This document shows, piece after piece, positions 7,916 through 15,399 of a DNA stretch of 64,000 nt. The stretch comes from Bacteroides cellulosilyticus. GTDB lineage: Bacteria > Bacteroidota > Bacteroidia > Bacteroidales > Bacteroidaceae. Where the stretch lies: positions 620,001 through 684,000 of the forward strand of contig NZ_CP081903.1 in assembly GCF_020091405.1 (NCBI RefSeq), read 5' to 3'. Under the pieces are notes generated by a model. It did no database searches. It was not told the origin of the DNA and saw only the letters and a list, made by a program, of their open reading frames with translations. The position numbers and the translations under genes are program-made. Every line of letters begins with the position of its first letter. Within the stretch, counting starts at the first letter, position 1.

Positions 7916-10384
7916 TTACTTCTCTTCCTTTTTATTTTTCCCATTTGTTTCGTAACCATACCCATAGCCGTAACCATACCCATACCGCTTACCGTAACCA
8001 TAACCATACTTCTTACCATAACCATAACCATAGCTATTTTTACGTTTACTCATATCTATGCTATTGATGACTGTGGCCAATTTAGAGAACTTCTTCTCAT
8101 CACGAAGTGTATTAATATAACCAAAAGCAGCTTTTGGAGTAACATCAGCACGACAAACATAGACACACAAATCAGCAACACGACCAATAATAGCAGTATC
8201 TGTTACCAAACCAATAGGAGCAGTATCCAAGATGATATAATCGTAATGTTCTTTTAACTGTTCAATAGCCTTGTCAAGGACATCACTCGCCACCAGTTCC
8301 GTTGGATTAGGAGGAATAGGTCCCCCGGGAAGGATATCCAAGTTAGAACTGATATCACTGTGTTGAATCATATCAAACAAGTCTGCATGTTTAGGATCAC
8401 TCAAATAATTAGTAATACCTTCTGCACGGCGAGACATATTAAAAACTTTATTCAAACCGGGTTTACGAATATCCATACCTACAATAACAACTTTCTTGCC
8501 CATATAGGCAAGACTGACGGCTGTATTACCTGCAATAAAAGATTTACCTTCACCAGGTTGGCTAGAACTAAAAAGAATCACTTTTTCATCACTTCCCAGC
8601 ATGAAAAGCATATTAGTACGAAGAGCACGGAAAGTCTCTTCCATCATGTCATTCCTATTCTCACGAACGACAATAGCACCTTCTTCTGGCTTAGCGCCCA
8701 AGGGTATTTCGCCTAAAATAGCTACATTAGTAATCTTCTCTACATCTTCACGATTCTCAATCTTATACTTTAACAAGTCATTCAAATAGATGATACCCAC
8801 AGGAATACCTAAACCCAATATTAAAGCAGCAAGCATAAATACCTTTTTCCTAGGAGATACAGGATATTTACTAGGCAAAGGTTCTTCAATAATACGCCCG
8901 TTGTTAGCGGTAGCAGCAAGAGTTATGGCATTTTCCTCACGCTTCTGCAAAAGCATAATATAAAGAGCAGCCTTGATTTCCTGTTGACGGGAAATAGTCA
9001 TAAATTCCTTCTCCTGCAAAGGGGCATTACTGATACGACCCTCAAATTTACGAGCTTGGCGATCAATATCATCACGGGTTATCTGAAGACCTTTCAAGAC
9101 ACTATTGACAGTAGTCTGAACATTATAACGCATGGCCTCAATACCCGTGTTCATATTGATGATAGCAGGATTATTCTCAGAAGACGTACGAAGCAAACGT
9201 TTGCGCTCAATCAACATTGTGTTATATTGTTCAATGATTGACGCAAGATTGGCATCACTCAAACCTACATTAGCTGGAATGACTTCATCAAGATTCTTAG
9301 GATTATTGATATAGTCATGCAGATAGGTCACCAGACTAATCTGAGTAGCATTTTCAGTTCGTTGCTGTTCGTATCTAGAGTTTTCCTGCAAAGCAAGCTG
9401 AGCATCACTCGTCAAATCAGTCAAACCCGAACGTTGTTTGAAATCAGCAAGTTCACTTTCAGTAGTTCCCAACTCACGATTGATAATGCCAATACGTTCC
9501 TCTATGAATTCTGCACTTTTCTGAGCCACCTCATTCTTCTCATCATTGGTATCCTGATTATAGAAAGCTATAAGGCGATTGATAAAATCAATTCCACGCT
9601 GCTTAACAGTACTCTGTAAGCTCAATAGAGCAATTGTAGTAGTTTTAGATGCAGGTTCAACACTCAGATTCTCTGCATAATTCTCTGCTATGACTGTAGG
9701 ACTACCAACATAGGCAGCCAAATAGACATCTTCTTCTATAGGTTGAATAGTATCATTCACAATGGATTCATTAACCGTAAAACTAAGCACACCCACAGGA
9801 GTAGGAAGAACTGCGGGAAGTTTATCGAAACTGTGCTCAAAGTCATATTCCGCTTCATCGAGAGTATATTCTCCTTTAACAGATAATTTACCGTCCGTAG
9901 CATAAGCCATTCTTAACTTGATACCCGCTTCCAATTTTTCAGCCTCTTCCGGAGTCATATAGACATTAACCGGAGAACTCTTGTACAAAGGAGTATTATA
10001 ACCAAAAGTACGTTCCTCGGAAATACTAATATAAAGCCCCAAATCATTCACTACTTTCTTTATCAAAGTACGAGATCTCAGGATTTCAACTTCATTATCA
10101 AAGTTATTCGTCATAGAAAACATGCCCAAATCTTGAAGAGCACCTAGAGGATTATTAGCCGAATTTCCACTACGCTTATCATTCTCTTTAATCAGGACAG
10201 CAGAACTTACATTATAAACAGGAGCTTGATAACGAAGATAAATATAACAGCCTACTAAACAGATCAACACACTGGCTACAAACCAGGGCCAATAGACAAA
10301 GTATTTAAAGAAGATGGCATACAGATTGATAGATTCGTCACTCTTTGATTGATCACTATCTAAATTTTGGTCGTCTCGCAACAT
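7916..10384 (-). CDS. Wzc-like polysaccharide co-polymerase / BY-tyrosine kinase
   Basis: The 822-residue protein fuses a Wzz-type chain-length domain to a bacterial tyrosine kinase. The first membrane helix is near residues 32-50. A large periplasmic part with coiled-coil and GNVR-like region follows. The second helix is near 510-530 (KKVFMLAALILGLGIPVG). The cytoplasmic kinase has Walker A SQPGEGKSF near 610, Walker A' VVIVGMDIRKPG near 640 and Walker B YIILDTAPIG near 710. The tail holds twelve tyrosines alternating with glycine, an extreme form of the Tyr cluster autophosphorylated in BY-kinases. It should control polymer length and couple polymerisation to export with the upstream Wza-like lipoprotein, 50 bp away. 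Confidence 0.93.
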   Translation of the reverse strand: MLRDDQNLDSDQSKSDESINLYAIFFKYFVYWPWFVASVLICLVGCYIYLRYQAPVYNVSSAVLIKENDKRSGNSANNPLGALQDLGMFSMTNNFDNEVEILRSRTLIKKVVNDLGLYISISEERTFGYNTPLYKSSPVNVYMTPEEAEKLEAGIKLRMAYATDGKLSVKGEYTLDEAEYDFEHSFDKLPAVLPTPVGVLSFTVNESIVNDTIQPIEEDVYLAAYVGSPTVIAENYAENLSVEPASKTTTIALLSLQSTVKQRGIDFINRLIAFYNQDTNDEKNEVAQKSAEFIEERIGIINRELGTTESELADFKQRSGLTDLTSDAQLALQENSRYEQQRTENATQISLVTYLHDYINNPKNLDEVIPANVGLSDANLASIIEQYNTMLIERKRLLRTSSENNPAIINMNTGIEAMRYNVQTTVNSVLKGLQITRDDIDRQARKFEGRISNAPLQEKEFMTISRQQEIKAALYIMLLQKREENAITLAATANNGRIIEEPLPSKYPVSPRKKVFMLAALILGLGIPVGIIYLNDLLKYKIENREDVEKITNVAILGEIPLGAKPEEGAIVVRENRNDMMEETFRALRTNMLFMLGSDEKVILFSSSQPGEGKSFIAGNTAVSLAYMGKKVVIVGMDIRKPGLNKVFNMSRRAEGITNYLSDPKHADLFDMIQHSDISSNLDILPGGPIPPNPTELVASDVLDKAIEQLKEHYDYIILDTAPIGLVTDTAIIGRVADLCVYVCRADVTPKAAFGYINTLRDEKKFSKLATVINSIDMSKRKNSYGYGYGKKYGYGYGKRYGYGYGYGYGYETNGKNKKEEK
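7950..8034 (-). repeat. Hexanucleotide tandem repeat encoding the (Tyr-Gly)n tail of the Wzc-like kinase
   Basis: A run of degenerate 6-bp units (ACCATA/ACCGTA/GCCGTA-type on the plus strand) encodes alternating Tyr-Gly residues with Lys-Lys and Lys-Arg breaks near the kinase C-terminus. Such a tract could expand or contract by slippage in whole units without breaking the frame. The spurious short open frames on both strands here come from the repeat itself. Confidence 0.8.
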
Positions 10385-10434
10385 GGGAATATTTACAATT
10401 TAACAATTTACGATTGAAATTACAATAAGGTTGA

Positions 10435-11232
10435 TTACCGTACGATATTAACTATCAGACTGGCAATGGATACCAATATGGAAGTAGCACTGAACCAAAG
10501 GGTGGTACTACTACCTATATCAGAATTCTTGGCTTTCGTCTTATTAGGAGTGACATACAGGATATCGTTCTGGCGCAAGTAATAATAGGGTGAAAGCACC
10601 AAATCGGCATTGTTCAGATTCAAAGTGATTATTTCACGCTTTCCTGCGGCATCCTCGCGAATCAGCTTCACATTGTCACGAATACCATAAACTGTCATAT
10701 CACCGGCCATAGCAAGGGCTTCCAGAATATTCACCTTTTCATTACCAACAGTAAACGTGCCCGGACGAGCAACTTCACCCAAGACTGATATCTTGTAATT
10801 AGCCATACGTACGGTCACAATCGGACTCTCTTTCAAATAAGGTTGCAACTTCTCCCGAATAAGGTCTTCAGCCTGATTCTTGGTCAAACCACCAACTTGA
10901 AGACGACCAATGACTGGGAAATCGATTTCACCCTTATTATTCACGAGATATTGCTGCAAAGTGGGCTGCGTAGTAGTATTGATATTGGTCAAGGCAGCAT
11001 TCAACGGTGTCTGTACTGTCAGATTGAATGGAGCAGCTGCCTGAGGATCAGTAGTATTCACGGTGATACTCAGCAAATCTTTCGGCATGATTTCAGCATC
11101 ATACAAAGGAAGAGAGTTACTGCCACTATTCACAACTTCAGGGTTCTGCATGTAAGGAACACTCTTATAAGAAGTACAGCCTACCAATACTAAAGGAATA
11201 GCCAGTACTAAGAGAAAATTTCTGATTTTCAT
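10435..11232 (-). CDS. Wza-like polysaccharide export lipoprotein
   Basis: The 265-residue product has a lipoprotein signal peptide ending LVLVGC (Cys19). A poly_export domain follows (MPKDLLSITVN..., then VVNNKGEIDFPVIGRLQVGG-like region) with a SLBB domain (VRMANYKISVLGEVARPGTF) around residues 140-210. A hydrophobic C-terminal segment (LWFSATSILVSIASLIVNIV) replaces the amphipathic helix of E. coli Wza. It is shorter than Wza, as is usual in Bacteroidetes. It should form the outer-membrane export channel working with the Wzc-like kinase encoded next. It sits 50 bp upstream of that gene in the capsule operon. Confidence 0.92.
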   Translation of the reverse strand: MKIRNFLLVLAIPLVLVGCTSYKSVPYMQNPEVVNSGSNSLPLYDAEIMPKDLLSITVNTTDPQAAAPFNLTVQTPLNAALTNINTTTQPTLQQYLVNNKGEIDFPVIGRLQVGGLTKNQAEDLIREKLQPYLKESPIVTVRMANYKISVLGEVARPGTFTVGNEKVNILEALAMAGDMTVYGIRDNVKLIREDAAGKREIITLNLNNADLVLSPYYYLRQNDILYVTPNKTKAKNSDIGSSTTLWFSATSILVSIASLIVNIVR

Positions 11233-11282
11233 ATTTGTTGCTTGTTTTTTAGCAAGAGTAATAATATTATAAAAATAAGTCC

Positions 11283-11714
11283 CTATTTCCCGAACAGGCG
11301 AGCAAAGAGACCTTTCGGCCTTTCCGGTTCTGATTCGTACTCATATCTGCGCATGAGATCTTCATAGGTAAGTTTACGGTTAATCATCTCGTAGATCATT
11401 CCCCAGTCGGGAAGACCGCCAAGATTACGGTCGTCAATAAATACATCCGCTTTCAGCTTGCGGGAAAAATGGTTATTCAAGTTCTTCTCCTCTTCCGGAT
11501 AGTCACGGTTGACGGCATAAAACTCAAGACCACGCTCACGACAAAAAGCAACAGCCTCATCCAAAAGCTTACCCTCACGGACACTCCAGAGGATAAGCTT
11601 ATGGCGTTCGGAAGTCAGTTTTTTTAGGGTATCGATGGCGAAGGGAATCTCACGGCCGATAGAGGGATAACGATGCTCGACTATGGTGCCATCAAAATCT
11701 ACTGCTATAACCAA
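11283..11714 (-). CDS. HAD-superfamily hydrolase-like protein (BT0820 type)
   Basis: The 143-residue protein begins MVIAVDFDGTIVEH, the nucleophile motif I (DxDGT) of HAD phosphatases. A Ser/Thr-type motif II sits in ILWSVREGK near residue 45 and the acidic motif IV in DVFIDDRNLGG near 90. No cap domain is visible, so it resembles small cytoplasmic HAD proteins of Bacteroides capsule loci. Possible roles are dephosphorylation of a sugar phosphate or a regulatory nucleotide; the sequence does not decide. The C-terminus RPKGLFARLFGK is amphipathic and basic. It lies between the 37-residue membrane protein and the export lipoprotein and is probably co-transcribed with both. Confidence 0.8.
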   Translation of the reverse strand: MVIAVDFDGTIVEHRYPSIGREIPFAIDTLKKLTSERHKLILWSVREGKLLDEAVAFCRERGLEFYAVNRDYPEEEKNLNNHFSRKLKADVFIDDRNLGGLPDWGMIYEMINRKLTYEDLMRRYEYESEPERPKGLFARLFGK

Positions 11715-11764
11715 AATAAAACAGATTGTGTTAAGTTAAATATCAAAGTATACTTGACAACAAG

Positions 11765-11878
11765 TCAGAAAAGTAAAAGGAAAAGCATATAAATCAGCCC
11801 GAACATCATCAAAAGCCAAAAAAGAAACAGAATTCTCATGCTATTCTTCTTACTCATTCGCATACACTTGTTCATCAT
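11765..11878 (-). CDS. Small 37-residue single-span membrane protein
   Basis: A short frame from ATG 11878 (a second ATG follows at once) to TGA 11765 encodes 37 residues. The N-terminus is basic (MMNKCMRMSKKNSMRI). One hydrophobic helix fills residues 16-37 (ILFLFWLLMMFGLIYMLFLL...). This matches a small bitopic inner-membrane protein by the positive-inside rule. It fills most of the 311-bp gap between upxZ and the HAD gene, is in operon orientation, and is too short for most gene callers. Function is unknown. A role as a small regulator or partner of the export machinery would be a guess. Confidence 0.5.
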   Translation of the reverse strand: MMNKCMRMSKKNSMRILFLFWLLMMFGLIYMLFLLLF

Positions 11879-12025
11879 TATTATATATCATCCGCTGACA
11901 AAAGTTCTGACAGCAAGCCTATATTGCAATAGAAACCGGGGACGGAAACGCCTGAGGGTGATTTATTGATTTATATTTATTATGCGTAGAATACAGACGC
12001 TCCAAACAAAATCCCCGGTTATTTT

Positions 12026-12511
12026 TTACTCATCGACATATTCCCATGGATAGGGATTCTCTTCTACATTACGAAGTTCTTCAACAGCCTCAACCTGTTC
12101 GGATGTAAGAGAAGCCTGCCCCCATCCATCCACAATCTTACGGGCAGACTGCAACAACGCTTCTTCATAAGTCTCACCATAACAATAGGTCAACAGCCTA
12201 ACTTTGAGCAAGGAGTCCGGAAGCCGTTCCAAAACATCACAAGCACGCACAAGAATCTCTTGCTTTTTCTGCTCCTTATCACCATAATTGTATATAGTGG
12301 CATTGTAGCCCATCAGAAGAGCCAGACACAAATTGGCCTCTTCTTCGATATCGGAACTTTTTGCAGCAAAAAGAGAATCGGATTTTAAGAGAACATCTTT
12401 ATTCTGACGACAAAAGTCATCAGAATAAAGAGGCTCACCATCCATGCCGAGATACATTAAAGTATGGGCGGCATGCTGAAGCTCAACAGCACGAGAAAGT
12501 AAAGAATTCAT
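12026..12511 (-). CDS. upxZ: UpxZ-family inhibitor of capsule antitermination
   Basis: The 161-residue acidic, helical protein (SRAVELQHAAHTLMYLGMDG at the N-terminus, NPYPWEYVDE at the C-terminus) matches UpxZ proteins in size and content and occupies the standard second position of Bacteroides capsule operons. In B. fragilis, UpxZ proteins block antitermination by UpxY proteins of other capsule loci, so that one capsule operon is expressed at a time. No signal peptide or membrane segment is present. It starts 18 bp after upxY and is followed by the small membrane protein. Confidence 0.88.
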   Translation of the reverse strand: MNSLLSRAVELQHAAHTLMYLGMDGEPLYSDDFCRQNKDVLLKSDSLFAAKSSDIEEEANLCLALLMGYNATIYNYGDKEQKKQEILVRACDVLERLPDSLLKVRLLTYCYGETYEEALLQSARKIVDGWGQASLTSEQVEAVEELRNVEENPYPWEYVDE

Positions 12512-12529
12512 TTTATAATTGAGATGATA

Positions 12530-13063
12530 TTATTTTATAAACTTTAGATAGGATTTGGGTACTTTGACGCTTGCAATCAAAACTCCCTTGATACGGATAA
12601 CCACATAAGTTTTGTTAGCTTCTGTAGCAACCTCACCTTCAATGCCACTAAAATCCCCCTTGACAACTTTCACTTTATCTCCAATAGCAAAAGGTTCGTT
12701 ATCAAAATTAACCCCATCAGGATTCAAATCCATCACAAACATGAAGTCTTCCATCTGCTTATCAGGAACAACCAGCATGGAATGAGTAAATAGATCCTTC
12801 ATGTAGAAAAGCTGGACATTATAAACATTGGATATGTCGCAAGCGGTTTGTTTAGTAGCACGGATGAAGATTAAATTTCGGATAACAGGAACCTCACTAC
12901 GTTTACGGCGATACTTCAGTTGTGATATCACAATTCGCGTGGGAAGATAACAGTCAAGATCCAGCTTCTCTTCGGACTTAAGCTTATCTAAGGATTTTCG
13001 GACAGCAAACTCTTGCTTGTCACGAGTGCGGGCAGCAAACCAATATTTTTGATTTTCAATCAC
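12530..13063 (-). CDS. upxY: UpxY-family (NusG-like) capsule transcription antiterminator
   Basis: The protein has the NusG N-terminal fold at its start (ENQKYWFAARTRDKQEFAVR) and the conserved RKRSEVPVIRNLIFIRAT region. The C-terminal KOW motif reads FAIGDKVKVVKGDFSGIEGE. In B. fragilis, UpxY proteins act on the leader of their own operon to stop premature termination. The open frame reaches back to an ATG at 13240, but that codon lies inside the invertible segment and the extra residues are not NusG-like. I therefore choose GTG 13063, giving 177 residues, the normal UpxY size. A conserved-looking hairpin at 13112-13144 would lie in the leader RNA. Confidence 0.88.
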   Translation of the reverse strand: MIENQKYWFAARTRDKQEFAVRKSLDKLKSEEKLDLDCYLPTRIVISQLKYRRKRSEVPVIRNLIFIRATKQTACDISNVYNVQLFYMKDLFTHSMLVVPDKQMEDFMFVMDLNPDGVNFDNEPFAIGDKVKVVKGDFSGIEGEVATEANKTYVVIRIKGVLIASVKVPKSYLKFIK

Positions 13064-13111
13064 TTGCAAAAAGAGAATCGAGAATTTTACTATAGTTCCG
13101 GGTGCGCTTCG

Positions 13112-13144
13112 CGGTTTGAACGAGACATATTCTCTTTCAAACCG
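13112..13144 (-). promoter_or_regulatory. Leader-RNA hairpin upstream of upxY
   Basis: The arms CGGTTTGAA (13112-13120) and TTCAAACCG (13136-13144) are perfect complements. After one mismatch the stem continues as GAGA/TCTC around the loop CATAT. It lies about 50 nt before the chosen upxY GTG and downstream of the invertible promoter, so it would sit in the untranslated leader. UpxY antitermination is known to act through the leader of its own operon, which makes this hairpin a candidate target or pause signal. There is no T-run after it, so it is not a simple terminator. Confidence 0.6.
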
Positions 13145-13210
13145 TAGCAAATAGATATTTCGACTTAATGCGTTATAAACGAAGATATTAAATTCAAAAA
13201 ATCGTTTTTT

Positions 13211-13423
13211 AATCGTTCGTTTAATAGACAACACGATCATGCCTTCAACATGAAATTTGAAATCATAAAAATGAGAGGATATTAAATATATATATTATTA
13301 ATATTATCACATTGATTACTAATAATATAACTGACAAAAAATGAAATAATAGAAATATTTTTATTAAACATCTTGCACGTTCGAAAAATACCCCTTATCT
13401 TTGCGCCCATTAAACGAACGTTT
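13211..13423. promoter_or_regulatory. Invertible promoter segment of the capsule operon (OFF orientation)
   Basis: AATCGTTCGTTTAAT (13211-13225) and ATTAAACGAACGTTT (13409-13423) are inverted repeats matching at 14 of 15 positions, with 183 bp between them. Both contain a core like ARACGTWCGT, which I recall as the motif of the largest class of B. fragilis invertible promoters (Mpi recombinase sites): the right arm matches fully and the left at 9 of 10. The only good promoter inside reads rightward, away from upxY. Inversion would move its -7 element to about 13231-13238 facing upxY. No recombinase gene is present in the window, consistent with action in trans. Confidence 0.75.
13372..13403 (+). 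promoter_or_regulatory. Bacteroides-type promoter inside the invertible segment
   Basis: The -7 element TATCTTTG (13396-13403) fits TAnnTTTG exactly. A CTTG (13372-13375) lies 20 bp upstream, matching the -33 TTTG at three of four positions with ideal spacing. As drawn, it fires rightward through the right inverted repeat toward the AT-hook gene. When inverted it would drive upxY. Confidence 0.65.
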
Positions 13424-13540
13424 TTTAAACACCCCCTATTTTTTGCTATACCATTCTAATTTACTGCACATTACATCTGCCAAAAAAGTTTTTATTTCAT
13501 TTTATTCATCTTCCTCAACTCTGCACATCTACAATCCTAG

Positions 13541-13548
13541 TATCTTTG
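13541..13548 (+). promoter_or_regulatory. Possible -7 element for the AT-hook gene
   Basis: TATCTTTG followed by CACCC matches the Bacteroides -7 consensus and lies 48 bp before the ATG at 13596. No convincing -33 TTTG is found at 19-21 bp, so the site may be weak or need an activator. Confidence 0.4.
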
Positions 13549-13595
13549 CACCCTTATTTACAAATTAACTGTTTTTAATTAAATATTTTCATAAA

Positions 13596-14014
13596 ATGAG
13601 TAATTCAAAAAAAACGCTGTTAAAAGCGAAGAAAAAGAGTTAGTAAAACCAAGTGAACAGAACAGGCAATCCTCTGAACAAGCGGAAAATAAACCACACA
13701 GAGGCCGTCCTAAGGGTAAAAAGGTTAAAGGAATTAACAATAACCAAGAAAGTATGCTGGGAAACCTTTTGGATGGATACATCGAAGGTAATTTCTACGT
13801 TGGAAACAATGAAAAGATTCCACCCGAAAAACTCGAATTAGCCCCGTTCATAGAACGCATAGCGGAAACCAAACTCTTCCTAAATGATGACGGAACCCCT
13901 ATGTCAAAGAGCACTTTAACCAAAATGGCAGAAAAAATGTGGCAAAAGGATAAAAGAGTCAGACACAACGAAAAGCATAAGGAGAAATCACCCTCCAGAA
14001 GAGGCAGGAATTAA
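13596..14014 (+). pseudogene. AT-hook protein gene split by a frameshift at an A8 tract
   Basis: The gene begins ATG AGT AAT TCA and enters eight adenines at 13607-13614. In the starting frame it stops after 15 codons (TAG near 13641). With one extra A the frame stays open to 14014 and gives about 140 residues, with an acidic N-terminus, the AT-hook-like HRGRPKGKK, and a folded part around IPPEKLELAPFIERIAETKL. The downstream frame alone has an internal ATG at 13754, leaving 86 residues without the AT-hook. The tract could be a slippage switch, a transcriptional-slippage site, a true mutation or a sequencing error. The family is not recognised; the AT-hook suggests A+T-rich DNA binding. Confidence 0.55.
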
Positions 14015-14083
14015 AAAGATACTATCAAAACAGCAAGACCTACCTTTGCCCCCACGTTAACAAGACCAAGTCAGACTTCAATG

Positions 14084-14123
14084 AGATGCCGCTTCCTCTT
14101 ATGCGAAGCGACATCTTTTTTTT
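14084..14123 (+). terminator. Rho-independent terminator after the AT-hook gene
   Basis: AGATG-C-CGCTTC pairs with GAAGCG-A-CATCT across a short loop and is followed by eight T residues ending at 14123. A TACCTTTG at 14041-14048 fits the -7 consensus, so a transcript of about 70 nt could start there and end here. The -33 box is poor, so a simple terminator is the safer reading. Confidence 0.65.
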
Positions 14124-14183
14124 ATGCTATGGCATGGGCTTGAAAACGTAACCAACATTATTATTAATTAAATATATCGTAAG

Positions 14184-14537
14184 ATGAAAAGACACGAGTT
14201 CAAAAATTCGGTTCCAGTCCGTGAAAGAATGGCAGAAAAATGGAAAAAACGGTTCATGTTCGAAAAGGGGTATTCCGAAGAATGTGCAGAATACATGGCA
14301 CAAAGATTGATCGACCTCATTGACCACATGCAGTATGGCTATGCCCTTATCGCCTTTCACAAACAAGGCACAATCTTCAAAATGGTGAAAGCAACCCTCA
14401 TGCCCTATGAAAGTTTCTTCCATCGATTCTATGAAATGGAGCGCATAGAAAGTACTGTAGTTTACTGGGATGTAGAGTCACAAGCTTGGAGAAGTTTCCA
14501 GTTGGAGAATTTACTAGACTGGAGCCCCGTCTGCTAA
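14184..14537 (+). CDS. Hypothetical small protein with an SH3-like domain
   Basis: The 117-residue product has a helical N-terminal half (RERMAEKWKKRFMFEKGYSEEC...). A beta-rich C-terminal half, GTIFKMVKATLMPYESFF then STVVYWDVESQAWRSFQ, resembles the SH3-like fold of Bacteroidetes DUF2693-type proteins. No catalytic motif, signal peptide or membrane segment is visible. It lies between the AT-hook gene and the DUF4373 gene on the strand opposite the capsule operon. That trio is a familiar flank of Bacteroides capsule loci, but no function is established. The domain call is by eye and tentative. Confidence 0.65.
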   Translation: MKRHEFKNSVPVRERMAEKWKKRFMFEKGYSEECAEYMAQRLIDLIDHMQYGYALIAFHKQGTIFKMVKATLMPYESFFHRFYEMERIESTVVYWDVESQAWRSFQLENLLDWSPVC

Positions 14538-14570
14538 TCATTAATCACTAATCGTTTAATAACTAAAGAA

Positions 14571-15374
14571 ATGGCAATGAATTGTACAGGGGTACTGTAT
14601 TTCCCCATAACTATAAGTCTGCTCGAAGGAGTAGCAACAGAACTGATAGAAGCCCGGTTCGGACTGAAAGGTGTAGCGGCATTCATAAAGCTACTCGGAA
14701 AAATTTATAAAGAAGAAGGGTATTACTTGGTGTGGAACAAAGAGCAGTGCATGCTCTTTGCCCACAAATTAGGAAACGAACTATCGGACGAGGAAATGCA
14801 GGAAATCGTAGAACTTCTGATAGCGAAAGACATATTCGACCGGAAAATGTATGAGGAACATCACGTATTGACATCCGAACCTATCCAAAAAGTATGGTTG
14901 GAAGCCACCAAGCGCAGAAAACGGGACTTGAATCCCCTCCCTTACTTCCTCGTAGAAACCAAAGTTCCTAAAAACGGGAAAGAAGAAAATGAGGTACAGG
15001 ATGTATTGTTTCCACCCAAAAATGCATGCAATTCCGAACAAAGTAAAGAAAAGCAAAGTAAAGAAAAGGAAAACACTCCCCCTCTAACTCCCCAAGGGGA
15101 GGATGGAGGAAAAGGAACGGAGGGTTCTTCGATCGAGATTCCGGGATACGCCTACAACAAGAAGACACACAATCTGGAAGGTCTGATGCTGGAACTAAAT
15201 CAATTGCACATCGTAGATCCGAATGAGCTCAACGCCATCCTGCGGCTTTCGGATTACGGAAGGCTCGGAGGTTATATCTTCAGAGTGATCGGCTCCACCC
15301 GATGGAGCACAATCCTGGCAAAAGGGAAATACATCATTGCGGCATTGCGAAAAGAGCGTTGCGGAAACGGCTAA
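14571..15374 (+). CDS. DUF4373 (Lin1244/Lin1753-like) domain protein
   Basis: The 267-residue product starts with the DUF4373 domain (GVLYFPITISLLEG..., KGVAAFIKLLGKIYKEEGYY, ending near VWLEATKRRKRD at residue 120), a winged-helix-like domain shared with phage replication initiators. A charged low-complexity linker (residues ~135-180) follows, then a C-terminal helical domain (LNQLHIVDPNELNAILRLSD...). Copies of this gene commonly border Bacteroides capsule loci. Its biochemical role is not established; DNA binding is an inference from the fold. It starts 33 bp after the upstream gene and ends before the hairpin at 15400. Confidence 0.8.
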   Translation: MAMNCTGVLYFPITISLLEGVATELIEARFGLKGVAAFIKLLGKIYKEEGYYLVWNKEQCMLFAHKLGNELSDEEMQEIVELLIAKDIFDRKMYEEHHVLTSEPIQKVWLEATKRRKRDLNPLPYFLVETKVPKNGKEENEVQDVLFPPKNACNSEQSKEKQSKEKENTPPLTPQGEDGGKGTEGSSIEIPGYAYNKKTHNLEGLMLELNQLHIVDPNELNAILRLSDYGRLGGYIFRVIGSTRWSTILAKGKYIIAALRKERCGNG

Positions 15375-15399
15375 GAATCAAGCCCTTGATCTGACAGAA

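Noticed and set aside
7843..8067. Short repetitive open frames on both strands
   Set aside because: They are produced by the hexanucleotide repeat encoding the Tyr-Gly tail of the kinase.
13064..13240. N-terminal extension of the UpxY frame up to an ATG at 13240
   Set aside because: The ATG lies within the invertible segment, the extra ~59 residues are not NusG-like, and the leader hairpin falls in this stretch; GTG 13063 gives the normal family length.
13376..13420. Short ACGTTCG/CGAACGT pair immediately around the promoter as the inversion site
   Set aside because: Only 7 bp with about 30 bp between; the 15-bp pair with the left arm at 13211 is longer, better matched and correctly spaced.
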